This document shows, piece by piece, positions 28,709 to 36,689 of a stretch of 64,000 bases of DNA (positions within the stretch are counted from its first letter, which is position 1; every line of letters begins with the position of its first letter). The DNA comes from Scleromatobacter sp964418745. GTDB lineage: Bacteria > Pseudomonadota > Gammaproteobacteria > Burkholderiales > Burkholderiaceae_C. The stretch is from the NCBI GenBank assembly GCA_964418745.1, contig CAYQMX010000008.1:1-64000 (forward strand), given 5' to 3'. The position numbers and the translations under genes are program-made. Below the pieces are notes generated by a model. The model did no database searches. It was not told the DNA's origin and saw nothing but the letters and a program-made list of their open reading frames with translations.

Positions 28709-31027
28709 ATGAAATCGAAGTTCAAGTTCGCCGCACTGTCGGCAGTCGAAGTTGCAGCCATCGCCACGCTCGCCGCCTGCGGCGGCGGCCAGACGAGCGA
28801 CCCCACGGTCGACTCCGCGGACATGGCGACGATCCAGAGCCATCGCGGCGTCAACGTGGGGAGTACCGGCAGCACGTCGGTGACCCTGACGGTCAGCGCG
28901 GGTGCGGGCGGCTCGGTCGAAAGCTCGCCGTACGGCCTGATCAGCTGCAACAGCGATCCCAAGTCGTCCCTGTGCAGCAAGGCCATGCCCGCGGGCACCA
29001 AGCTCGCGCTGACCGAGACCGCGCAGAGCGGCTACACCTTCACCGGCTGGAGCGGCGGTGGCTGCTCTGGCACGGCCAAGACTTGTTCGACGACCGTGGG
29101 TTCCACGGAAACGATCGCCGCCCTGTTCAAGGCCACGGCGGCCACCGGCGCGCCGGCGCCCGCTCCGACGCCCACCCCGGCACCGGTTCCGGCCCCCAAG
29201 CCGCCGGCGCCCAGCCCGGCACCGACTCCGGCACCGACCCCGGCGCCGGCGCCGACGCCGGCTCCGGCCCCCACGCCCGCGCCCACCCCGGCGCCGACGC
29301 CCGCGCCCACCCCGGCTCCGGCGCCCGCCCCGATCACCGGCGCCCCGCTGGTCACCTACACCGACGCGCTGTCCGGCCCGGTCGCCGGCGGCGAGAACAA
29401 CCTCGGCGGCTACCTGTCGATCTTCGGCACGAACTTCGGCAGCGCCAGCGGCCTGGGCACGACCACCAAGGTCTACATCGGCGGCGTGGAAGTCGCCAAC
29501 TACCGCTACCTGGGTGCGGCCAAGGTCGGCTCCAAGCTCGGCCTGCAGCAGATCACCGTGCAGGTGGGCAACCTGAACCTGCCGCTGGGCACCGCCGAAC
29601 CGGTCAAGGTCGTCGTCAACGGCGTCGCCAGCAACGTCAACAACACGTTCACGCCCAATCCGGGCCGCGTGCTGTTCGTCTCGCTCTCGGGCAACGACTC
29701 GACGGCCGTCGCCGGCGACATCACCCACCCGTGGCGCACGCTGCAGACGCCGTCCAACGGCGGCGTGGCCGGCATCATCCAGGCCGGCGACCAGGTCGTC
29801 ATCCGCGGCGGTTCGTGGTCCGACATCGGCTTCGACAACTCGTGGTTCCGCTTCCGCTACACGAACCAGGAAGGCTCCAAGCCGACCGGCGCGGCGGGTA
29901 CCGGCTGGATCCAGTTCACGGCCTACCCGGGCCCGGTCAACGGCAACGCGATCGAGAACGTCCACTACACGACCCCGGCCAACATGAAGGGCGGCTTCCA
30001 GGGCGCGAACTCGGCCTACTTCGGCACCACCGGCGACTACATCGGCATCTCGAACCTGCACCTGGACGTCAACGCCAACGCGCTGTCCGACGCGGCGCCG
30101 GTCAACGTGCAGTACTCGGCAGGCCCGTGGCGCGTGGTCAACAACGAGCTCGGCCCGTGGCCGGCAGCGATCCACTCGCTCGCCGCAGGCGTGTCCGGAC
30201 ACGGCAACGGCACCACGGTGCTGGGCAACCTGATCCACGACATCGCCTGCACGGGCGCCAGCGAGAACCACGGCATCTACGCCGACTCGGGCGCGCTGAA
30301 CTGGGAGATCGCCTACAACTGGATCCACGACATCACCGGCGGCAACCTGATCCAGTTCTTCGACAACGTCGGGCTGGCCGGCAACTCGTACGTGGGCTTC
30401 CCCTCGGGCTGGACGGGCTTCGCCGGCATGAAGATCCATCACAACTGGATGGAGAACAGCGGCAAGTACGGCCTGAACATGGCTGACGGGATCCAGTCCG
30501 CCTCGATCTGGAACAACGTCATCATCGGTGCCACGTACTCGGGCCTGCGGATCAACACGATCTCGCAGAACATGAACGTGACCGTGGCGTTCAACACGTT
30601 CTACGACAACGACCGCGTCGCCAGCGGCTCGGGCAACGGCCAGGTGCTCAACACCTGGGGCAACTATGGCCCGACCGGCACGGTCCGCATCTACGACAAC
30701 ATCTTCGCCGCCGGTGCGCGCACGACCGCGGGCTCGAACTTCTACGTCAACACGGGCAGCTCGGACGCCTACCTCGACTTCAAGCGCAACCTGTACTGGG
30801 ACAACGGCCACGGCTGGGCCGCCAACACGCGTGACGCCCTGGGGCTGCGCGGCAATCCGCTGTTCACGGCGGCCAGCACCGGCGACCTGTCGCTGACGTC
30901 GACCAGCCCGGCCATCAACACCGGCACGCAGGCCACGCCGCTGACCGTCCTGGACGACTTCACGGCGCGCGACGCCCGCCCGTCCGGCGGCGCGAACGAC
31001 CTCGGCGCCTACGAGCGCGTCAACTGA
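28709..31027 (+). CDS. Parallel beta-helix surface lipoprotein, copy 1 (Ala-Pro linker)
   Basis: A 772-residue lipoprotein with lipobox LAAC (Cys about residue 25). Order: a beta-repeat with GYTFTGWSGGGCSG (InlB-type B-repeat, two Cys pairs), a 60-residue Ala/Pro/Thr linker, an IPT/TIG-like domain (GGENNLGGYLSIFGTNFG ... TTKVYIGGVEV), then a right-handed parallel beta-helix from about residue 330 (many NxI/NxW turns, HDIACTGASENHGIYAD) to the C terminus. The beta-helix resembles polysaccharide lyases and Wzy-independent EPS-processing proteins, so it may bind or cut the EPS. Catalytic residues cannot be named. It has no PEP-CTERM tail. It has its own terminator and a near twin directly downstream. 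Confidence 0.75.
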   Translation: MKSKFKFAALSAVEVAAIATLAACGGGQTSDPTVDSADMATIQSHRGVNVGSTGSTSVTLTVSAGAGGSVESSPYGLISCNSDPKSSLCSKAMPAGTKLALTETAQSGYTFTGWSGGGCSGTAKTCSTTVGSTETIAALFKATAATGAPAPAPTPTPAPVPAPKPPAPSPAPTPAPTPAPAPTPAPAPTPAPTPAPTPAPTPAPAPAPITGAPLVTYTDALSGPVAGGENNLGGYLSIFGTNFGSASGLGTTTKVYIGGVEVANYRYLGAAKVGSKLGLQQITVQVGNLNLPLGTAEPVKVVVNGVASNVNNTFTPNPGRVLFVSLSGNDSTAVAGDITHPWRTLQTPSNGGVAGIIQAGDQVVIRGGSWSDIGFDNSWFRFRYTNQEGSKPTGAAGTGWIQFTAYPGPVNGNAIENVHYTTPANMKGGFQGANSAYFGTTGDYIGISNLHLDVNANALSDAAPVNVQYSAGPWRVVNNELGPWPAAIHSLAAGVSGHGNGTTVLGNLIHDIACTGASENHGIYADSGALNWEIAYNWIHDITGGNLIQFFDNVGLAGNSYVGFPSGWTGFAGMKIHHNWMENSGKYGLNMADGIQSASIWNNVIIGATYSGLRINTISQNMNVTVAFNTFYDNDRVASGSGNGQVLNTWGNYGPTGTVRIYDNIFAAGARTTAGSNFYVNTGSSDAYLDFKRNLYWDNGHGWAANTRDALGLRGNPLFTAASTGDLSLTSTSPAINTGTQATPLTVLDDFTARDARPSGGANDLGAYERVN
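29149..29332 (+). repeat. Ala-Pro/Thr-Pro coding repeat (linker)
   Basis: A low-complexity run of gcgccgacgcc-like units coding for an AP/TP linker inside the beta-helix lipoprotein. The twin gene has an SP/TP linker at the same place, so the spacer has diverged by repeat turnover while the flanking domains stayed alike. Confidence 0.8.
29387..29610 (+). repeat. Near-identical 224-bp block, copy 1
   Basis: Matches 31930-32153 with a single mismatch (position 29572 c versus 32115 t), coding for the IPT/TIG-like domain. The identity is far above that of the flanking parts, including at silent sites. Confidence 0.85.
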
Positions 31028-31071
31028 GCGTCAGCAAGGACGGTGGGGGCCTGGACGCAGGCCCTCGCTCG

Positions 31072-31104
31072 AGCCGGCCCGGCATCCGCCGCGGCCGGCT
31101 TTTC
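31072..31104 (+). terminator. Rho-independent terminator after beta-helix gene 1
   Basis: AGCCGGCC (31072-31079) pairs with GGCCGGCT (31093-31100), an 8-bp GC-rich stem with a 13-nt loop. A short T-run follows from 31100. It lies 45 bp after the stop codon. Confidence 0.75.
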
Positions 31105-31302
31105 GCTTTCCCAAGCAACAAATGCTTGCAGTCCTGTCCAGCACAATCGATTCCAGTCTGGTGCAATACGGTAGATGTCGCCGGATGGGCCGCGGACGCG
31201 GCCCCGCTCCATTGCCGCGCTGCTGCACAGTCGTTCAATTGGCAGGCAAATAGGGCGTTCGTCCAGACAATCGGGGCGCTGCCCGCAAACCAGAATCGAT
31301 AC

Positions 31303-33573
31303 ATGAACATGAACAACGCTGGCGCACGCGCGCGCGCCCTGGTGGCAATCGCGGGCCTGATGGCCCTGGTCGCTTGCGGTGGCGGGGGCAGCGATTCGGC
31401 TTCGCCGTCCCCTTCGCCTTCGCCGTCGCCCACGCCGTCGCCGTCGCCGTCGCCCACGCCGTCGCCGTCGCCGTCCCCCACGCCGTCGCCTTCGCCATCC
31501 CCCACGCCGTCGCCGTCGCCGTCTCCCACGCCGTCGCCTTCGCCGTCCCCCACGCCGTCGCCTTCGCCTTCGCCGTCGCCTTCGCCGTCTCCCACGCCGT
31601 CGCCCTCGCCTGCACCCGCGCCGGCGACGGCCACGCTGGCCGTCTCGGCGACGACCGGCGGCCTCGTCGCCTCGTCCACGCCGTCCGGCGCGACCTGCAC
31701 GTCGTCGTGCACGACCACCTACACCGTCGGCGCCGCGGTCACGCTGACCGCGCAACCGGCCTCGAACTTCGCCTTCAACGGCTGGACCGGCGCCTGCTCG
31801 GGCATCTCGACCACCTGTGCGGTCACGCTGTCGGCCAACCGCACGGTGGCGGCCACCTTCACGCCGGTCGTGCCCGTGACCGGCGCGCCCTACGTGCAGT
31901 ACACCGACGCCCTGTCGGGCCCCATCACAGGCGGCGAGAACAACCTCGGCGGCTACCTGTCGATCTTCGGCACGAACTTCGGCAGCGCCAGCGGCCTGGG
32001 CACGACCACCAAGGTCTACATCGGCGGCGTGGAAGTCGCCAACTACCGCTACCTGGGTGCGGCCAAGGTCGGCTCCAAGCTCGGCCTGCAGCAGATCACC
32101 GTGCAGGTGGGCAATCTGAACCTGCCGCTGGGCACCGCCGAACCGGTCAAGGTGGTGGTGGGCACCGCGGCCAGCAACGTCAACAACACGTTCACGCCCA
32201 ACCCGGGCCGCGTGCTGTTCGTCTCGCTCACGGGCAACGACTCGACGGCCGTCGCCGGCGACATCGCCCACCCGTGGCGCCACCTGCAGACGTCCACCAA
32301 CGGCGGCGTCGGCGGCGTGGTCGCGGCCGGCGACCAGGTCGTCATCCGCGGCGGCGCGTGGTCGGACATCGGCTTCGATTCGTCCTGGTTCCGCTTCCGC
32401 TACACGAACCAGGAAGGCTCCAAGCCGACCGGCGCCAGCGGCACGGGCTGGATCCACTTCACCGCCTATCCGGGCGCGGTCAACGGCAACGCGATCGAGG
32501 ACGTGCACTACACGACGCCGGCCAGCATGAAGGGCGGCTTCCAGGGCGCCAACTCCGCCTACTACGGCACCACTGGCGACTACATCTCGATCTCGAACCT
32601 GCGCATGGACGTCAACGCCAATGCCACGTCCGACGCGGCGCCGGTCAACGTGCAGTATTCGGCCGGCCCCTGGCGCGTCGTCAACAACGAGCTGGGGCCG
32701 TGGCCGGCGGCGATCCATTCGCTCGCCGCGGGCGTGTCCGGACACGGCAACGGCACCACCGTGCTGGGCAACCACATCCACGACATCGCCTGCACCGGCG
32801 CCAGCGAGAACCACGGCATCTACGCCGACTCCGGCGCGCTGAACTGGAACATCGGGTTCAACTGGATCCACGACATCACCGGCGGCAACCTGATCCAGTT
32901 CTTCGACAACGTCGGGCTGGCGGGCAACACGTACAACGGATTCCCGACCGGCTGGACCGGCTTCACGGGGATGAACGTGTTCAACAACTGGCTGGAGAAC
33001 GGCGGCAAGTACGGCCTGAACATGGCCGACAGCATCCAGTCGGGCGCGATCTGGAACAACGTGGTCATCGGCGCGGCCTATTCGGGCCTGCGCATCAACA
33101 CGATCTCGCAGAACATGAACCTGACCGTGGCGTTCAACACGTTCTACGACAACGACCGCGTGGCCAGCGGCTCGGGCAACGGGCAGATCCTCAACACCTG
33201 GGGCAATTACGGCCCGACCGGCACGATCCGCGTCTACGACAACATCTTCGCCGCCGGTCCGCGCACGACCTCGGGCTCGAACTTCTACGTCAACACGGGC
33301 AGTTCGGACGCCTACCTCGACCTCAAGCGCAACCTGTATTGGGACAACGGCCTGGGCTGGGACCAGACCACGGTCCCGGGCGACACGCTGGCCCTGTTCG
33401 GCGACCCGAAGTTCGCGGCCGCCAGCAGCGCCAATTTCGCACTGGTGGCCGGCAGCCCGGCCGTCGATGCCGGCACGCAGGCGACCTCGATCACGGTCAT
33501 CCAGGACCTGGCCGGCAAGGCGCGTCCGTCCGGCGCGGCCAAGGACCTGGGCGCGTACGAACTCGCCCAGTAG
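31303..33573 (+). CDS. Parallel beta-helix surface lipoprotein, copy 2 (Ser-Pro linker)
   Basis: A 756-residue twin of the protein at 28709. Order: signal peptide with lipobox LVAC (Cys about residue 24), a Gly/Ser tract, a 70-residue SP/TP repeat linker, a B-repeat (FAFNGWTGACSG), the IPT/TIG-like domain and the beta-helix. Compared with copy 1, the linker comes before rather than after the B-repeat. The beta-helix halves are alike along their whole length, with changes mostly at surface turns, so this is a tandem duplication. It may bind or trim the exopolysaccharide; no catalytic residues can be named. The ATG at 31303 is chosen as it starts the lipoprotein signal; 31309 is an alternative. 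A strong terminator follows. Confidence 0.75.
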   Translation: MNMNNAGARARALVAIAGLMALVACGGGGSDSASPSPSPSPSPTPSPSPSPTPSPSPSPTPSPSPSPTPSPSPSPTPSPSPSPTPSPSPSPSPSPSPTPSPSPAPAPATATLAVSATTGGLVASSTPSGATCTSSCTTTYTVGAAVTLTAQPASNFAFNGWTGACSGISTTCAVTLSANRTVAATFTPVVPVTGAPYVQYTDALSGPITGGENNLGGYLSIFGTNFGSASGLGTTTKVYIGGVEVANYRYLGAAKVGSKLGLQQITVQVGNLNLPLGTAEPVKVVVGTAASNVNNTFTPNPGRVLFVSLTGNDSTAVAGDIAHPWRHLQTSTNGGVGGVVAAGDQVVIRGGAWSDIGFDSSWFRFRYTNQEGSKPTGASGTGWIHFTAYPGAVNGNAIEDVHYTTPASMKGGFQGANSAYYGTTGDYISISNLRMDVNANATSDAAPVNVQYSAGPWRVVNNELGPWPAAIHSLAAGVSGHGNGTTVLGNHIHDIACTGASENHGIYADSGALNWNIGFNWIHDITGGNLIQFFDNVGLAGNTYNGFPTGWTGFTGMNVFNNWLENGGKYGLNMADSIQSGAIWNNVVIGAAYSGLRINTISQNMNLTVAFNTFYDNDRVASGSGNGQILNTWGNYGPTGTIRVYDNIFAAGPRTTSGSNFYVNTGSSDAYLDLKRNLYWDNGLGWDQTTVPGDTLALFGDPKFAAASSANFALVAGSPAVDAGTQATSITVIQDLAGKARPSGAAKDLGAYELAQ
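31402..31621 (+). repeat. Ser-Pro/Thr-Pro coding repeat (linker)
   Basis: About 220 bp of tcgcc-g/t-tc-ccc-acgccg units, coding for repeating SPSPSPTP. The units are tandem with no unique spacers, so this is coding low complexity and not a CRISPR array. Prone to length variation between strains. Confidence 0.85.
31930..32153 (+). repeat. Near-identical 224-bp block, copy 2
   Basis: Partner of 29387-29610, with one mismatch. It lies in the IPT/TIG-like domain of the second beta-helix protein. Confidence 0.85.
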
Positions 33574-33596
33574 CCCCGCGGCGCCCGCCGACCCTC

Positions 33597-33635
33597 GGCC
33601 CGGCCCTTCCGCAGTGCGGAATCGCCGGGCCTTTT
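33597..33635 (+). terminator. Rho-independent terminator after beta-helix gene 2
   Basis: GGCCCGGC at 33597-33604 can pair with GCCGGGCC at 33624-33631. The loop folds further through TTCCGC/GCGGAA, and TTTTC follows. It lies about 25 bp after the stop. Confidence 0.8.
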
Positions 33636-33667
33636 CGTGACGGCGCGCCGGCGTGCCCAGTGGTTCA

Positions 33668-33725
33668 CGCGAGGGCCACCTCTTTTGGGGGGAGCGCCGC
33701 CGGCAGGCCGTCGGGTCGGGGGGTG
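33668..33725. repeat. Short C-run/T-run/G-run repeat, copy B
   Basis: cgcgagggccacctcttttg, a G-run, then agcgccgccggca and a closing ggggggtg. It is the counterpart of the copy at 15428 and ends about 10 bp before the next start codon. Same class of dispersed intergenic repeat. Confidence 0.5.
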
Positions 33726-33735
33726 TTGACGTAGG

Positions 33736-35034
33736 ATGTCACGCCCGCGGATGGCCGCGACCCCGACCCGAGAACCCTGGGTGTTCACCAGCTTCATCTT
33801 TCCATTCGCGAACTTCTTCCAGCCGGGCGTCTTCTGGCCGCAGATCGCCGACTACCGGCCCTTGCAGCTCATCGCGATCGTCGCCGCCTTGTTGAGCCTC
33901 GGGCACAAGGCCGTCTACAACCGGTTGGACGCCCTCGCCCAGCCGGCGGCGAAGTGGATGCTGTTGTTTCTGTTCCTGCAGCCGCTGTCGGTCTACCGAA
34001 CGGGCATGCTCGGCATGTTCCAGGAGTTCAGCTTCTGGCTGACCTACGCCCTGTTCGTGCTGGTGTCGCTGCGCGTGATCGACGGCCCGCAGGCGCTGCG
34101 CCGCTACGTCTGGGGAATGATGTGCGGCAGCGCCTGGATCGTGTTCTGGGGCATCTACGCCGTGTTCGCCGGGCTGGAGGACGCCACCAACGGCGGCCGG
34201 GCCGGCGCCTACGGCATGTACGAGAACCACAACGACTACTCGTTCATCATCGTCCAGGCCCTGCCGTTCTACTACATCTACTGGCGCACCGAGACGGGCT
34301 TCCTGCGCCGCGGCGTGCTCGCGATCGCCGCCCTGGGCTCGGTGCTGGGCATCTTCATGTCGCTGTCGCGCGGCGGCATGATGGCGCTGGTGCTCGAGGT
34401 CGCGCTGATCGTGATGTTCACGACCACGAAGCGCCAGCGCCTCGTCCTGCTGCCGCTGGTGGTCGCACTCGGCGCCGGCGCGATCAGCTACCAGTACGTC
34501 AAGCGGGCGCAGAACCAGGGCGACAGCTACACGGCGGAGGATGCAGAATCGTCGCGCTGGGAGCTGTGGCAGGCCGGCTTCAGCATGATCCGCACCCACC
34601 CGTTCCTGGGCGTGGGCAGTCGCTCCTTCGGCGAGAACGCCACCTCGTACGGCGAGATCAGCCATGACAACCTCGGCAAGAACGCGCACAACACGTTCAT
34701 CGAGGCGGCCGCCACCACGGGCCTGATCGGCCTGCTCGCGCTGGTCAAGATGCTGCTGGCCGCGCTCAAGGACCTGCGCCGCAAGATCACGGTCGAGGCC
34801 TCGGCGTGGGAACTCAACACCCGCAAGGCCACCCTCATCGCGCTGTACACGATCATCTTCCGTTCACTGTTCGACGCCAAGTCGTGGGACTGGAGCTACT
34901 ACGTGCTCATCACGATCACGCTGGCGAGTTCCGCCATGCTCAAGGGGCGCCCCGAGCTCGGTGCGAGCGGTGCGGCGGTCGATGCGCCCGCCGTCGACAC
35001 GCCGCCGGCCCCGTGGTCGAACAAGCTGCCATGA
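33736..35034 (+). CDS. O-antigen ligase/polymerase-like membrane protein, exosortase-A-associated type
   Basis: A 432-residue polytopic membrane protein with about ten to twelve hydrophobic segments. The large periplasmic loop before the last segments contains DSYTAEDAESSRWELWQAGFSMIRTHPFLGVGSRSFGENA and AHNTFIEAAATTGLIGL. The SRWELW, HPxxGxG and HNxxxE elements are the core of the Wzy_C/O-antigen-ligase fold. Position and sequence fit the TIGR03097-type putative ligase of exosortase-A loci. It probably polymerises or ligates repeat units. The start is ATG at 33736, with ATG 33751 as alternative. It opens a new transcription unit after the strong terminator at 33597. Confidence 0.85.
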   Translation: MSRPRMAATPTREPWVFTSFIFPFANFFQPGVFWPQIADYRPLQLIAIVAALLSLGHKAVYNRLDALAQPAAKWMLLFLFLQPLSVYRTGMLGMFQEFSFWLTYALFVLVSLRVIDGPQALRRYVWGMMCGSAWIVFWGIYAVFAGLEDATNGGRAGAYGMYENHNDYSFIIVQALPFYYIYWRTETGFLRRGVLAIAALGSVLGIFMSLSRGGMMALVLEVALIVMFTTTKRQRLVLLPLVVALGAGAISYQYVKRAQNQGDSYTAEDAESSRWELWQAGFSMIRTHPFLGVGSRSFGENATSYGEISHDNLGKNAHNTFIEAAATTGLIGLLALVKMLLAALKDLRRKITVEASAWELNTRKATLIALYTIIFRSLFDAKSWDWSYYVLITITLASSAMLKGRPELGASGAAVDAPAVDTPPAPWSNKLP

Positions 35035-35068
35035 AGCGCGCACCCGCCAACCTCCTGGAACCGTCGCG

Positions 35069-36553
35069 ATGACCAGCCTGTCGAACAAGGCCGGCTTCCT
35101 GATCGGCGCCAATCTCATCAAGTACGCCGTCGGCTTCACGCTGCCGATGCTGATGGTGCGACTGCTGTCGAAGAACGACTACGGCACCTACCAGCAGCTG
35201 CTGCTCGTCAACTCCATGGCGCTGGGGCTGCTCACCCTGGGCCTGCCGAGCTCGATCTACTATTTCTACAACCGAGTGGACGAGGCCCGCCGCACCGCGC
35301 TGGTGTTTCAGACGCTGGCGCTGCTGGGCGCCGCGGCGCTGGTGGCCGTCGTCGGCATCGCCGTCGCCTCGCCCCTGATCGCCGCGCGCACCAGCAATCC
35401 CGCGCTGGCCGACCTGCTGCCGCTGTACGCCGTGGCGATCGGCCTGATGCTGGCCGCCGAGCACTTCACGAGCTTCATGGTGGCCCAGGACCGCTACGGG
35501 TCGGCGGTCGGCTTCGAGACCTTCGAGACCGTCGTTCGGGTGCTCACGCTGATGGTGCCGATCACGCTCGGGTTCGGGATGCGCGGGCTGGTCATCGCCG
35601 CGGTGCTCTACGCGCTGGGCCGGCTGGCGGTACGCACCTGGTGGCTGACCTCGACCGGCACGCACCGCGTGCAGTGGCGCGGCGTGCGCCTCGAGACCTT
35701 CTTCGGCGACCAGCTCGGCTACAGCATCCCGCTGTGGATGACCTCCATCGTCGGTGTCGTCGGCGGCATGCTCGACCGCGCCATCGTCGCGACCGCGTTC
35801 ACGCCGGTGGACTTCGCCGTCTACAGCGTCGGTGCGTTCTCGGTGCCGCTGGACGTGATCTTCCAGGCCTCGGTGGCCGACGTGCTGCGCGCCTCGCTGC
35901 CGCCACTGATCCAGCGCGGCGACCTGGGCGAGGTGGCGCGGCTGCTGCGCGAGGCGGTGCGCAAGCTGTCGCTGATCATGCTGCCCTCGTTCGTGTTCCT
36001 GTTCGGGTTCGCCACGGAATTCGTCACGCTGCTGTTCACCAACCAGTACGCCGACAGCGTGCGCGTGTTCAGGATCTACACGTTCGCCATTCCGCTGTTC
36101 ATGTTCGTGCTGAGCCTGGTGCCGCAGGTGTTCGGGCGCACGCGCATCAACCTCAACATCGTCCTCGCGGTCACGGCCTTCCACGTCGCGCTGAGCTTCG
36201 CCCTGCTCAAGGCGATCGGCTTCTACGGGCCGGCCGTCTCCGGCGTGGTGACGTCCTACCTGTCGACGGCCATCTACCTGCGCGTGGCGATGCGGCTCAC
36301 GGGCGCCTCGCTGGCGCAACTGCTGCCGCTGCCGCAGATCGCCCGCACGCTGGCCTGCGCGGCCGTCGCCTTCGCGGCGGCCTGGATGCTCGGCGACGTC
36401 ACCTCGCGCAAGCTGCTCAACCTGCTGCTGCACGCCGGCGCGTTCTCGCTGGTGTTCTTCGCCGCCGGCCTGGCCGCGGGCCTGTTCACGGCACAGGACA
36501 AGCGCATGGCCAGGCGTCTAGCCGAGCGGCTGCGCCTGGTGCGCCCGGCATGA
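35069..36553 (+). CDS. Polysaccharide flippase (Wzx/MATE-like)
   Basis: A 494-residue inner-membrane protein with about 12-14 membrane segments. It begins NKAGFLIGANLIKYAVGFTLPMLMVRLLSKNDYGTYQQLL, the typical polysaccharide biosynthesis protein start. It would move lipid-linked repeat units across the inner membrane for the polymerase. The start is ATG at 35069. Two earlier in-frame codons have no ribosome site. It lies 34 bp after the ligase-like gene and is probably in the same operon. Confidence 0.87.
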   Translation: MTSLSNKAGFLIGANLIKYAVGFTLPMLMVRLLSKNDYGTYQQLLLVNSMALGLLTLGLPSSIYYFYNRVDEARRTALVFQTLALLGAAALVAVVGIAVASPLIAARTSNPALADLLPLYAVAIGLMLAAEHFTSFMVAQDRYGSAVGFETFETVVRVLTLMVPITLGFGMRGLVIAAVLYALGRLAVRTWWLTSTGTHRVQWRGVRLETFFGDQLGYSIPLWMTSIVGVVGGMLDRAIVATAFTPVDFAVYSVGAFSVPLDVIFQASVADVLRASLPPLIQRGDLGEVARLLREAVRKLSLIMLPSFVFLFGFATEFVTLLFTNQYADSVRVFRIYTFAIPLFMFVLSLVPQVFGRTRINLNIVLAVTAFHVALSFALLKAIGFYGPAVSGVVTSYLSTAIYLRVAMRLTGASLAQLLPLPQIARTLACAAVAFAAAWMLGDVTSRKLLNLLLHAGAFSLVFFAAGLAAGLFTAQDKRMARRLAERLRLVRPA

Positions 36554-36600
36554 GGCGCCCCCCAAACCGGGGAGGCGACGCCGCGCCGCAAGCCTCGCGA
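36553..36600. repeat. GC-rich hairpin repeat after the flippase
   Basis: ggcgccccccaaaccgggga followed by ggcgacgccgcgccg. The C-run and G-run can pair around AAAC, and flanking gcgcc/ggcg adds to the stem. Its layout recalls the reverse complement of the repeats at 15428 and 33671. It may act as an end signal for the ligase-flippase pair. Confidence 0.4.
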
Positions 36601-36689
36601 GGGCTGCGCGCGCTATGCTCGGCCTACCCCCTCCCAGCCTGTTCCTGCCCGGCGGCTCGACGCCCGGCTTCCAGCATTTCGCGTCATCC

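Noticed and set aside
31399..31625. A possible CRISPR array or tandem DNA element
   Set aside because: The units are short, contiguous and in frame for Ser-Pro/Thr-Pro codons, with no unique spacers.
30960..33573. PEP-CTERM sorting signals on the beta-helix proteins
   Set aside because: Both C termini lack the PEP motif, the following membrane segment and the basic tail. Both have lipoprotein signals instead.
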